Shown in pieces: positions 51,383 through 59,901 of a stretch of DNA of 64,000 bases. Origin of the DNA: JANLVI01 sp031363915 (lineage in GTDB: Bacteria > Vulcanimicrobiota > Vulcanimicrobiia > Vulcanimicrobiales > Vulcanimicrobiaceae); the NCBI GenBank assembly GCA_031363915.1, contig JANLVI010000010.1, forward strand, positions 124,001-188,000. Reading direction: 5' to 3'. The notes under the pieces are model-generated. The model worked only from the letters and a program-made list of their open reading frames with translations. It was not told the origin of the DNA and made no database searches. A program made the position numbers and the translations under genes. The stretch's first letter is position 1. Each line of letters begins with the position of its first letter.

Positions 51383-52087
51383 TTATGCGCCGATGAAGGC
51401 TTTTCTGACGAGCTCGTTTGCCTGCAGTGCGCTCGCCGAGCCTTCGAGCACCACCCGTCCGTCCGACAAGACGTAGCCGCGATGTGCGATCGAGAGCGCG
51501 GCGTGCGCATTTTGTTCCGCGAGCAGCACCATCGTGCCGTCGCGATTGATCGCTGCGACCGCCTCGAGCATCGCCTGCACCACTTTGGGCGCGAGACCGA
51601 GCGAGGGTTCGTCGAGCAACAAGAGTTTGGGCCGCGCCATGAGCGCGCGCCCGATTGCGACCATCTGCTGCTGGCCGCCGGAGAGAGCGCCGGCGGGCGC
51701 GTTCAATTTTGCGCGCACGTCGGGGAAGAGGTCGAGCACTCGCGCGAGCGAGGCATCCGCATCACCGCGCACGTGTCGGCGAACGTAGGCTCCTAAGCGC
51801 AAATTCTTCTCGACCGAAAGATCGGGGAAGAGACTACGGCCTTCGGGACACTGCGCGATTCCGAGCTTGACGATCTCTTCACTGCGCATACCGCGAATCG
51901 CGCGGCCGTTGAACGTGATCTCACCCGTTGCGGGGACCAGCCCGCTGAGCGCGGCGAAGAGCGAACTCTTCCCCGACCCGTTCGCACCGAGCAGCGTAAT
52001 GAGTTCGCCGTCGGCGATCGTAAAATCGACGGCGTCGACTGCAGGCGCATCGCCGTAGCGCACGCCGAGCTTGCGAACCTCAAGCAT
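51383..52087 (-). CDS. livF: Liv-type ABC transporter ATP-binding protein LivF
   Basis: 234 aa from the ATG at 52087, overlapping livG by 8 nt. Walker A 'LLGANGSGKSSLFAALSG', signature 'GALSGGQQQMVAIGRALM', Walker B 'PKLLLLDEPSLGLAPKVV', switch His replaced by 'LLAEQNAHAAL'. Opening 'MLEVRKLGVRYGDAPAVDAVDFTI' is typical of LivF. One of two ATPases that drive the LivHM permease. Confidence 0.94.
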   Translation of the reverse strand: MLEVRKLGVRYGDAPAVDAVDFTIADGELITLLGANGSGKSSLFAALSGLVPATGEITFNGRAIRGMRSEEIVKLGIAQCPEGRSLFPDLSVEKNLRLGAYVRRHVRGDADASLARVLDLFPDVRAKLNAPAGALSGGQQQMVAIGRALMARPKLLLLDEPSLGLAPKVVQAMLEAVAAINRDGTMVLLAEQNAHAALSIAHRGYVLSDGRVVLEGSASALQANELVRKAFIGA

Positions 52088-52844
52088 GCGTTGCGGCCCC
52101 CAAGTACGCATCGATCACGGCCGGATCGGCCTGCACGTGGGCGGGCGTTCCATCGGCGATCTTCGCACCGTGATGCAGCACGATCACGCGCTCGGCAATG
52201 CCCATCACCAAACTCATTTTGTGCTCGACCAAACACACCGTGAAGCCCGCCTTTGCCATCGCGAGGATCAAGTCGGCGTGTTCCACGGTTTCTTCGGAGG
52301 TCACGCCGGCGGCGGGTTCGTCGAGCAGCACGAGTTTCGGTTTCGAGGCGACGGCGATTGCGATCGCCAGCCGCTTTTGCGCTTCCTGTGGAATCGACCC
52401 CGCGATACGGTCGGCATACCGTTCGATCCCGGCAAAACGTAGAGCATCGAATGCGGCCTCGCGGCTCTCTTGTTCTTCGCGTCGTGCGCGCGACGTGCGC
52501 AGCAGTGCATCGAACAGCCCGCTGCGAGTGTGCATCCGGTAGCCAACGATCGCGTTGTCGAGCACGCTTGCATGACGGAAGAGGCTCGTCGTTTGAAACG
52601 TCCGCGCGATTCCCAGACGCGCGATTTCATGCGTCGCGCGATGCGTAATGTCGACACCCTCGAAAACGAGCCGCCCGGATGTCACCGGGTAATAACCCGA
52701 AATCAGATTGAAGCACGTCGACTTCCCGGCGCCGTTGGGCCCGATGAGCGCGACGATCGAGCCGCGCTCGATGGTGAAACTCACGTTGTCGACCGCAGTC
52801 AATCCGCCGAACCGTTTGGTGACGCCCTCGACTTGCAGCGGCAT
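52080..52844 (-). CDS. livG: Liv-type ABC transporter ATP-binding protein LivG
   Basis: 254 aa from the ATG at 52844 (TGATG overlap with livM). Opening 'MPLQVEGVTKRFGGLTAVDNVSFTIERGSIVALIGPNGAGKSTCFNLISGYYPVTSGRLVFEG', the LivG hallmark 'GIARTFQTTSLFRHASVLDNAIVG', signature region 'SIPQEAQKRLAIAIAVASKPKLVLLDEPAAGVTSEE' in which the usual LSxG is IPQE, and switch 'VCLVEHKMSLVMGIAERVIVLHHG'. The altered signature (normally LSYGxQR) is worth noting; the ATPase site may depend on the LivF partner. Confidence 0.92.
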   Translation of the reverse strand: MPLQVEGVTKRFGGLTAVDNVSFTIERGSIVALIGPNGAGKSTCFNLISGYYPVTSGRLVFEGVDITHRATHEIARLGIARTFQTTSLFRHASVLDNAIVGYRMHTRSGLFDALLRTSRARREEQESREAAFDALRFAGIERYADRIAGSIPQEAQKRLAIAIAVASKPKLVLLDEPAAGVTSEETVEHADLILAMAKAGFTVCLVEHKMSLVMGIAERVIVLHHGAKIADGTPAHVQADPAVIDAYLGAATHA

Positions 52845-53836
52845 CAGTTGGCACGGCCTTGCGCGAGCGACGGATCGGTTACGACGGCCGTCGGTGCGGA
52901 GGGACGGACCCGTCCGCGCAATTGCATCAACCCGCCGACGATACCGCTTGGGAAGAACATGACGAGCAGCACGAGCATCGGGCCAAAGATCAAAAATTTG
53001 AAACCCTCGATCCCCTGCAAAAATTGGCCGAGAATCACGAGCACGAGCGTGCCGACGAGCGGGCCCCAGAGCGTACCGACGCCGCCTACGATGAGATAGA
53101 GCAGCATGTCGAAGGTGATGTCGAGCCCCGTCGAATCCGGTCCGAGAAACCCGACGAAGATCGCGAACATTCCGCCGGCGAGGCCCGCCAAAAACGTCGA
53201 GAGCATGAAGGCCGCGCTCTTGGCTTGCATGACGTCGATGCCGACGGCCCGCGCCAGATCTTCGTTGCCGGCGATAGCGACGAGCGAGCGGCCAAAGAGC
53301 GAGCCGCGAACGCGCGCGCAGATCGCGATTGCGACGATCAACGCGCCGAGCACGAGATAATACTTGGCGATCGAACTCTCGAACGAAATCGGACCGATCG
53401 GCGCCGGCGGCGGGATGTTGATCACGCCGATGTTGCCACCCGTCAGTCCTTGCCAGTTTGTGAATATCACGCTGATCATTACGCCGATGGCAGCGGTAAA
53501 GATCGCAAAGTAATGACCGCGCGTGCGCAGCGAGACGAGCCCGACGAGGTAGCCCAGGATCACCGCCGTCGCGCAGCCTGCTGCAAGCGCGACCCAAAAT
53601 GGCACGCCCAGACGCGTTTCGAGCAGCGCGACGCCGTACGCGCCGATTCCAAAAAACGCTGCGTGTCCGAGCGTCAGGAGTCCCGTGTAGCCGAGGATGA
53701 TATTGAGCCCATACACGGCGATCGCGAAAATATATCCCGTCACGATAACTTGACGGTAGTATTCGCTCTGCACCGCGAGCGGGAGAACGAGCGCGACGAA
53801 CAAAGCGGCGAGCGTGGCGATGCGGCCGACGCGCAA
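52844..53836 (-). CDS. livM: Liv-type ABC permease LivM
   Basis: 330 aa from a TTG at 53836 (AAGGG eight nt upstream, one nt after the livH stop); another in-frame TTG at 53854 is possible. Eight or more hydrophobic helices with the family stretches 'IFAIAVYGLNIILGYTGLLTLGHAAFFGIGAYGVALL', 'VSLRTRGHYFAIFTAAIGVMISVIFTNWQGLTGG', 'AIAGNEDLARAVGIDVMQAKSAAFMLSTFLAGLAGGMFA' and 'LIVGGVGTLWGPLVGTLVLVILGQFL'. The EAA-like coupling loop 'IAGNEDLARAVGID' contacts the ATPases. Inner-membrane partner of LivH. Confidence 0.93.
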   Translation of the reverse strand: MRVGRIATLAALFVALVLPLAVQSEYYRQVIVTGYIFAIAVYGLNIILGYTGLLTLGHAAFFGIGAYGVALLETRLGVPFWVALAAGCATAVILGYLVGLVSLRTRGHYFAIFTAAIGVMISVIFTNWQGLTGGNIGVINIPPPAPIGPISFESSIAKYYLVLGALIVAIAICARVRGSLFGRSLVAIAGNEDLARAVGIDVMQAKSAAFMLSTFLAGLAGGMFAIFVGFLGPDSTGLDITFDMLLYLIVGGVGTLWGPLVGTLVLVILGQFLQGIEGFKFLIFGPMLVLLVMFFPSGIVGGLMQLRGRVRPSAPTAVVTDPSLAQGRAN

Positions 53837-53837
53837 G

Positions 53838-54698
53838 CTAGGTGCCCTTCGCAAAGAGACCGGTCGGTCGAACCGTCAGGATGACGACGAGTAAACCGAA
53901 GGCGATCACGTCCTGATAGCTCGTCGAAATGTACGTCGCACCGAAACTCTCGGCGAAGGCCAAGATGAACGCGCCGAGGATCGCGCCCGGAATGCTGCCC
54001 ATTCCACCGAGGACGATGATCGCGAACGCTTTGAGGATCACGGTCGACCCCATCGAGGGGAAAATCAGGTTGATCGATGCGATCAGGGTCGCGGCAGTGG
54101 CCGCGAGACCCGCAGAGATCGCGAAGACCAGACTCTGCACGCGATCAGCGTTGATGCCGACGAGCGCAGCACCGCGCCGGTTCTGTGCGACCGCCTCGAT
54201 CGTCGCGCCGACGAGCGTTCGTTTGAGGAACCAGAACAGCGCGACCATCACGACGACGGCCGCGAGCACGACGATGAGCTGCTGCTGCGTGACGATGAGT
54301 CCGGCGATCTTTACGACGTGATCGTACGGCGTGGGCAAGACGCGAAAACCCGGACCGAAGAGCACGCGCGCGAGCGCTTCAAAGAAAAACAGCACGCCGA
54401 CGGCCGCGATGATCGCGTTGACTTCGGGTGCTTTCTGCAACGGGCGAAAAACCAACCGCTCGAGCAGCATGCCGACGAGCGCGAGCACGACGATCGCGAG
54501 CAGCATCGCGGGCCAATAGCCGATGTTCGCCACGGTGACCCCGAAGAAGGCAACGTACGCCCCGAGCATATAGAGATGGCCGTGCGCGAAGTTCGGGATG
54601 CCCATTGTGCCGTACACGAGCGCCAGCCCCAGCGAAACGAGCGCATAGATACTGCCGACGACAAGGCCGTTCAACAGTTCCTGAAAAAAAAGATGCAT
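53838..54698 (-). CDS. livH: Liv-type ABC permease LivH
   Basis: 286 aa, ATG at 54698 with TGGAGCG upstream. Eight hydrophobic helices: 'LLNGLVVGSIYALVSLGLALVYGTMGIPNFAHGHLYMLGAYVAFF', coupling loop 'IEAVAQNRRGAALVGINADRVQSLVFAISAGLAATAATLI', and 'FAIIVLGGMGSIPGAILGAFILAFAESFGATYI'. First gene of the transporter unit livH-M-G-F-substrate-binding protein-ligase-dehydrogenase, all on the minus strand with overlapping or closely spaced ends. Confidence 0.94.
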   Translation of the reverse strand: MHLFFQELLNGLVVGSIYALVSLGLALVYGTMGIPNFAHGHLYMLGAYVAFFGVTVANIGYWPAMLLAIVVLALVGMLLERLVFRPLQKAPEVNAIIAAVGVLFFFEALARVLFGPGFRVLPTPYDHVVKIAGLIVTQQQLIVVLAAVVVMVALFWFLKRTLVGATIEAVAQNRRGAALVGINADRVQSLVFAISAGLAATAATLIASINLIFPSMGSTVILKAFAIIVLGGMGSIPGAILGAFILAFAESFGATYISTSYQDVIAFGLLVVILTVRPTGLFAKGT

Positions 54699-54775
54699 GC
54701 ACGCTCCAGCCCGGTAGAGAATTTTTCCGTTCTGGTGAAGCCGTTCCCCTTTCTGATCCGAGAGCTGGAAGTATC

Positions 54776-56875
54776 ATGGTGTCCCTTGCCCGACTCACCA
54801 AACACGGCTCCATCGCCGTCATAGCGATCGTGAATCCCCCGGTAAACGCTCTCGGCGCCGCATCCGTCGGCGCGCTTTTGCCGGAGCTTTCGGATGCCGA
54901 GAACGACCCGCAGGTGAACGCGGTGGTGCTGACCGGGTCGAACGGCACCTTCAGCGGCGGCGCAGACATCAAAGGTTTCGCATCACCACAATTAGCGAGC
55001 CCGAGCGTGCGCGACGCGATCGACCGCATCGAGGCCATGACCAAACCCGTGATCGCGGCGATCGACGGCGTCGCGCTCGGCGGCGGTCTCGAACTCGCGC
55101 TCGGCTGCGACTACCGCATCGCGACACCGCGCGCGAAACTTGGCGTCCCTGAGACGAAGCTCGGTTTACTTCCCGGTGCGGGCGGCACGCAGCGCCTGCC
55201 GCGGCTCATCGGAGTTGAGGCGGCACTCGAGATGATCATCAGCGGCGACCCGATTCCGGCGGAGCGCGCGCTTGCCATCGGCCTCATCGACCGGATCGCG
55301 GCCGACGACCTCATCGACAACGCCGTGGCGTTCGCCGAGACGCTTGCGGGCGTACCGCGCCGAATCGGCAACTTACTCGCCGTCAAAGGCGACCGGCCGG
55401 CGATCAACGCCGCGCGCCGGGCGGTCGAAGTCGAAGAACGCGGCGGCCTTGCCGCGCACCGGGCGATCGACGCCGTGCAGGCGGCGCTAGATTATCCATT
55501 CGCCGAGGGTCTCAAAATCGAGCGCCGGCTCTTCGAAGAGCTGCGCGCATCCGAACAATCCAAAGCGCGCATCCACCTGTTCTTCTCAGAACGCGAAGCC
55601 GCAAAGCCCGTCACCGAAGAGTCGTTTGCGCCGATCGCAACGGCCGTGGTGCTCGGAGCGGGAACGATGGGGACCGGAATCGCGATGGCGCTCGCAAACG
55701 GGGGCATCGTGACCACGCTCGTCGACCTCAAACCAGAGGTGATCGAGCGCGCGCGCACGACGATCGAAGGCAACTACGCTGCGACCGCGCGCAAGGGCAA
55801 AATCACCGAGGCGCAGATGACCGAACGCCTCACCCGCATCGCGTACGCAACGACCTTCGCTGCCGCGGCAAACGTCGATCTCATCATCGAAGCCGTCTTC
55901 GAGGAGATGGACATCAAACGCGATGTCTTCCGGCAGATCGATGCGATTGCGCGGCCCGGGACGGTGCTCGCCACCAACACCTCGACGCTCGACGTCGATG
56001 CGATCGCCGCAGCGACGAACCGCCCGCAAGACGTCGTCGGTTTACACTTCTTCAGCCCCGCAAACGTCATGAAACTGCTCGAGATCGTTCGCGGCAAAGA
56101 CACGGCGCCGAGCACCGTCGCGCGCGCGCAAGCGCTGGCAAAACAGCTGAAGAAAATCGGCGTGGTATCGGGCAACTGCGACGGCTTCATCGGCAATCGG
56201 ATGCTCGCGCATTATAAACGCGAAGCGGATTTTCTGCTCGAAGAGGGCGCGACACCCCAGCAAGTCGATCGCGTCATCAAAGCGTTCGGCTTTCCGATGG
56301 GACCGTTTACGATGTTCGATCTGGCCGGGATCGATGTGAGTTGGCGGATCCGCAAACGTCGCAACGCCGAGCGCCCCCCGACGGGACGTTATTCCAAACT
56401 CGAAGACGAAATGTGCGAGATCGGCCGCTTCGGTCAGAAGACCGGCATGGGATTCTATCGCTACGAAGACGGCAATCGAACGCCGATTCCGGATCCGCTC
56501 GTGCTGGACCTGATCGAGAAGAACTCGCGCGAGGCGGGGATCGAGCGGCGCACGATTGAGGATCTCGAGATCCGCAAGCGCTGCATCTACCCGCTCATCA
56601 ACGAGGCCGCCAACATTCTCTCCGACGGCATCGCCGCGCGTTCGGGTGACGTCGACGTCGTCTGGGTGTATGGCTACGGCTTCCCCGCCTTCCGGGGCGG
56701 GCCGCTGCGGTACGCGGATTCCGTCGGCTTGCGTGATATCTACGACGACATGCTGGCCTTCGAGCGGGAGCACGGCACATACTGGACACCAGCTCCGCTG
56801 CTCGCGCATCTCGCGACGAGCGGCGGCACCTTCGGATCGTGGACGGGAGAACGAGCTTGGGCGACGACGCAGTAA
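54776..56875 (+). CDS. Enoyl-CoA hydratase / 3-hydroxyacyl-CoA dehydrogenase (FadB/FadJ type)
   Basis: 699 aa from the ATG at 54776; the open frame extends upstream into livH but is not protein-like. Residues 1-190: crotonase domain, oxyanion region 'GTFSGGADIKGF' and the two catalytic Glu in 'ALGGGLELALGCDYRIA' and 'LGVPETKLGLLPGAGGTQRLPRLIG'. Residues ~280-470: NAD-binding 3-hydroxyacyl-CoA dehydrogenase ('VLGAGTMGTGIAMALANGG', catalytic His in 'VGLHFFSPANVMKLLEIVRG'), then C-terminal domains. Performs two consecutive steps of beta-oxidation in the cytoplasm; the thiolase follows directly. Confidence 0.95.
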   Translation: MVSLARLTKHGSIAVIAIVNPPVNALGAASVGALLPELSDAENDPQVNAVVLTGSNGTFSGGADIKGFASPQLASPSVRDAIDRIEAMTKPVIAAIDGVALGGGLELALGCDYRIATPRAKLGVPETKLGLLPGAGGTQRLPRLIGVEAALEMIISGDPIPAERALAIGLIDRIAADDLIDNAVAFAETLAGVPRRIGNLLAVKGDRPAINAARRAVEVEERGGLAAHRAIDAVQAALDYPFAEGLKIERRLFEELRASEQSKARIHLFFSEREAAKPVTEESFAPIATAVVLGAGTMGTGIAMALANGGIVTTLVDLKPEVIERARTTIEGNYAATARKGKITEAQMTERLTRIAYATTFAAAANVDLIIEAVFEEMDIKRDVFRQIDAIARPGTVLATNTSTLDVDAIAAATNRPQDVVGLHFFSPANVMKLLEIVRGKDTAPSTVARAQALAKQLKKIGVVSGNCDGFIGNRMLAHYKREADFLLEEGATPQQVDRVIKAFGFPMGPFTMFDLAGIDVSWRIRKRRNAERPPTGRYSKLEDEMCEIGRFGQKTGMGFYRYEDGNRTPIPDPLVLDLIEKNSREAGIERRTIEDLEIRKRCIYPLINEAANILSDGIAARSGDVDVVWVYGYGFPAFRGGPLRYADSVGLRDIYDDMLAFEREHGTYWTPAPLLAHLATSGGTFGSWTGERAWATTQ

Positions 56876-58041
56876 TCGTATCGACGGCACGCACGCCGAT
56901 CGGCAAAGCGTTTCGCGGGGCGTACAATGATACGCACGGCGGAACGCTCGCCGGTCACGTCGTGAAGCATGCCGTCGTTCGCAGCGGGATCGATCCGCAC
57001 GAGATCGAGGACGTCATTCTCGGTTGCGGCTATCCCGAAGGCGCGACCGGACGCAACATCGCGCGCGTCGCAGCGATTCGTGCGGGACTGCCGGTCAACG
57101 TCGCAGGTACGACCGTCAATCGCTTCTGCAGCTCTGGGTTGCAGACGATCAGCATGGCCGCGCAACGCGTGATCGTCGATCGCACGGGACCGATCGTCGC
57201 CGGTGGCGTCGAGTCGATCAGCCTCGTGCAAAACAACCGCAACACGTTTCGCGATACCGAACCCTGGGTCGCGGAATTCAAACCCGATCTGTATTGGCCG
57301 ATGATCGATACGGCCGAAATGGTCGCTAAACGTTACAACATCTCGCGCGAAGCGCAAGATGAATTCTCACTCGTAAGCCAGCAGCGGATCGCAGAAGCCC
57401 AAACGGCCGGACGCTTCGATGCCGAAATCGTGCCGCTTGCGACGCGCAAGGCGATCGTCGACAAAAATACCGGCGCGATCACGTACGAAGACGTTCGGCT
57501 CGAACGCGATGAAGGCAACCGGCCGCAGACGACGCTTACGGATCTCGCCAAACTCGAACCCGTGCGCGGACCGGGCAACTTCATCACGGCGGGAAATGCA
57601 AGTCAACTCTCCGACGGTGCATCCGCGTGCGTCGTGATGTCGGCAAAAGAAGCGGAGCGCCGCAACATCCAGCCGCTGGGAATCTATCGCGGGCTCGTCG
57701 TCGTCGGCTTGCAACCCGATGAGATGGGAATCGGCCCGGTCGACGCCGTTCCGCTCTTACTCAAACGGAACGGACTGCGGGTAAGCGACATCGATCTGTG
57801 GGAGCTCAACGAAGCCTTCGCCGTGCAGGCACTCTACTGCCGCACGAAGCTGGATATCGATCCCGCCAAATTCAACGTTAGCGGCGGTGCGATCGCGATC
57901 GGCCATCCGTACGGCATGAGCGGCGCACGACTCGTCGGCCACGCGCTTATCGAAGGCAAACGCCGCGGTGCGCGCTACGTCGTCGTCACGATGTGCGTCG
58001 GCGGCGGACAGGGCGCAGCGGGTCTCTTCGAAATCGCATGA
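56857..58041 (+). CDS. Thiolase (acetyl-CoA acyltransferase)
   Basis: 394 aa from a TTG at 56857, with GGGAG seven nt upstream; a GTG at 56839 is an alternative. Either way it overlaps the hydratase-dehydrogenase gene. Nucleophilic Cys in 'GTTVNRFCSSGLQTISMAAQRV', 'AGGVESISLVQ', 'NEAFAVQALYC' and the C-terminal pair 'GGAIAIGHPYGMSGARLVGHAL' (His) and 'YVVVTMCVGGGQGAAGLFE' (Cys). Completes beta-oxidation by cleaving 3-ketoacyl-CoA. Normal length. Confidence 0.95.
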   Translation: MGDDAVIVSTARTPIGKAFRGAYNDTHGGTLAGHVVKHAVVRSGIDPHEIEDVILGCGYPEGATGRNIARVAAIRAGLPVNVAGTTVNRFCSSGLQTISMAAQRVIVDRTGPIVAGGVESISLVQNNRNTFRDTEPWVAEFKPDLYWPMIDTAEMVAKRYNISREAQDEFSLVSQQRIAEAQTAGRFDAEIVPLATRKAIVDKNTGAITYEDVRLERDEGNRPQTTLTDLAKLEPVRGPGNFITAGNASQLSDGASACVVMSAKEAERRNIQPLGIYRGLVVVGLQPDEMGIGPVDAVPLLLKRNGLRVSDIDLWELNEAFAVQALYCRTKLDIDPAKFNVSGGAIAIGHPYGMSGARLVGHALIEGKRRGARYVVVTMCVGGGQGAAGLFEIA

Positions 58042-59108
58042 CGAGCAAGATGGACGATCCCGAACTCATCGCGGTTCGTCCCGACGAACGGCTCGACGTG
58101 GAACGCCTCGAACCGTATCTGCGCGAGCATCTTCCGCAAACTGACGGCCCGTTCGCACTGGGTCAATTCGGCGGGGGTCATGCAAACCTCACCTACTTGA
58201 TCCGCTTCGGTGAGACGGAATACGTGCTGCGGCGTCCGCCGCTCGGGCCGATCGCCCCGAGCGCGCACGACATGAAGCGCGAGCATCACGTCCTCTCCGC
58301 GCTCTACAAACGTTTTCCGCTCGCGCCGCGAAGTTTTCTGCTCTGTACCGATCCCGCGATCGTCGGCGCCGAATTTCAGGTCATGGAACGTCGCAACGGC
58401 ATCGTCATCCGCCGCGCGATGCCGCCGCAGTTTAACGATCCCGCGACGTGTCGGCGGGTCGGTGAAATGCTCGTCGATCGCTTGGCCGAGTTTCACGCCG
58501 TCGAGCCGTCAAGCGTCGGACTCGGCGACTGGGGCAAACCCGAGGGATTCATCGCACGCCAGTGCGAGGGCTGGATCAAGCGCTGGCACGTTGCAAAAGA
58601 CCGCGACTACGACTACGCTGAGCCATTTATCGACTGGCTACGCGCGAATCTGCCGAACGCCGGCGACGTGACGCTCGTGCATAACGACTACAAACTCGAC
58701 AACGTACTCGTCGCTTCCGACGATCCGGCACGCATGGTGGCGATCCTCGATTGGGATATGTGCACGCGTGGCGATCCGCTCGTCGACCTCGGCTATCTGC
58801 TCGATTATTGGACGCAGGCAGGCGACGATCCGAGCTGGGCATCGGTTGCCGCAATGCCGACGCGCGAGCCCGGATTTCCGACGCGCGCCCAGGCCGCGCA
58901 GCGTTACGCGGCGATCACCGGGCGCGACGTGAGCGACCTGCACTGGTACGTGATGCTCAACCTCTTCCGCACCATCGTCATCCTCGCGCAGATTTACATC
59001 CGCTATCTCGGTGGACAGACGCAAGATACGCGTTTCGCAAACTTCGGCGAGCGCATTGCGGGGCTCTTCGAAAAAGCACGCGCGATGGTCCCGCAGGGGA
59101 CGATCTAA
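58038..59108 (+). CDS. Phosphotransferase family (APH/ACAD10-like) protein
   Basis: 356 aa from the ATG at 58038 (ATGA overlap with thiolase). Kinase-like fold of the aminoglycoside-phosphotransferase superfamily: Gly-rich 'LGQFGGGHANLTYLIRFGETEYVLRRPPLG', catalytic loop 'TLVHNDYKLDNVLV' and metal-binding Asp in 'VAILDWDMCTRGDPLVDLGYLLDYW'. Such proteins are routinely encoded with acyl-CoA dehydrogenases and are fused to them in animal ACAD10/11, where they phosphorylate 4-hydroxyacyl-CoAs so they can be degraded. That is the most likely role here: allowing hydroxylated acids to enter beta-oxidation. Confidence 0.92.
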   Translation: MTSKMDDPELIAVRPDERLDVERLEPYLREHLPQTDGPFALGQFGGGHANLTYLIRFGETEYVLRRPPLGPIAPSAHDMKREHHVLSALYKRFPLAPRSFLLCTDPAIVGAEFQVMERRNGIVIRRAMPPQFNDPATCRRVGEMLVDRLAEFHAVEPSSVGLGDWGKPEGFIARQCEGWIKRWHVAKDRDYDYAEPFIDWLRANLPNAGDVTLVHNDYKLDNVLVASDDPARMVAILDWDMCTRGDPLVDLGYLLDYWTQAGDDPSWASVAAMPTREPGFPTRAQAAQRYAAITGRDVSDLHWYVMLNLFRTIVILAQIYIRYLGGQTQDTRFANFGERIAGLFEKARAMVPQGTI

Positions 59109-59869
59109 TCGACGTCGCCGATCGTCACTCCGCCGTCAACGACGAGTACCTGCCCCGTTACGAACGCACCGGCGCGCGAGGCAAGAAAGATCGCTGCGCC
59201 TGCGACGTCGTCGGGTTCGCCGATCCGCCCGAGCGGATAGCTGCGTACGGCTTTTTCGTACGTCGCCGGATTCTCCCAGAGGGCTTTTGCAAAATCGGTG
59301 CGGATGATCCCCGGCGCGATCGCGTTGATGCGAATGTTGCTCGCTCCCCACTCGACGGCAAGATTGCGCGCGAGTTGGAAGTCGGCGGCTTTGGAGATGC
59401 CGTAGGCTCCGAGCATCGCGTTGCCTTTGAGGCCGGCGATGCTCGAAACGATGATCACGCTGCCGTCTTTGCGCGCGGCCATCTGCGGAATCACCATGTT
59501 GCACAGCCACAGGTTGCTGCGTACGTTGCTCGCCATGATCTTATCGAACGCCTCGTCGGTTATCGTCGCAAGCGGTCCGAAGTGCGGGTTCACGGCCGCG
59601 TTACACACGAGCGTGTCGATACGGCCCCATTCGGCGATCGTCCGATCGACCAGCGCCTGCAGCGCGGCTTTGTCGGAGATGTTGGCGGCGAGGGCGATCG
59701 CCGCGCCGCCGCTTGCAACGATCTTCTCGGCCGCCGCCGCGCAGGCGTCGGCTTTGCGGCTAGAAATGACGACCTTTGCGCCGGACTCCGCCATGCGCTC
59801 GGCAATTGCGAGTCCGATTCCGCGCGACGATCCGGTGATCAGCGCGACTTTCCCCTGCATCGAAAACAT
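59105..59869 (-). CDS. Short-chain dehydrogenase/reductase
   Basis: 254 aa. Classical SDR: cofactor loop 'ALITGSSRGIGLAIAERM' (TGxxxGIG), 'LVCNAAVNPHFGPL' (NAG-like), catalytic Ser in 'VIIVSSIAGLKG' and Tyr/Lys in 'LGAYGISKAADFQLARNLAVEW', 'INAIAPGIIRTDF'. Its end overlaps the convergent phosphotransferase by 4 bp. Probably oxidises a hydroxyacyl or alcohol intermediate of the acyl catabolic island; exact substrate unknown. Confidence 0.94.
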   Translation of the reverse strand: MFSMQGKVALITGSSRGIGLAIAERMAESGAKVVISSRKADACAAAAEKIVASGGAAIALAANISDKAALQALVDRTIAEWGRIDTLVCNAAVNPHFGPLATITDEAFDKIMASNVRSNLWLCNMVIPQMAARKDGSVIIVSSIAGLKGNAMLGAYGISKAADFQLARNLAVEWGASNIRINAIAPGIIRTDFAKALWENPATYEKAVRSYPLGRIGEPDDVAGAAIFLASRAGAFVTGQVLVVDGGVTIGDVD

Positions 59870-59901
59870 GTACGATCCCCCCGTTCGAACGAAGGTGCTC
59901 G

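Noticed and set aside
54605..54775. Extension of the hydratase-dehydrogenase frame into livH
   Set aside because: Antisense to livH, no homology, and the crotonase domain begins at the ATG at 54776.
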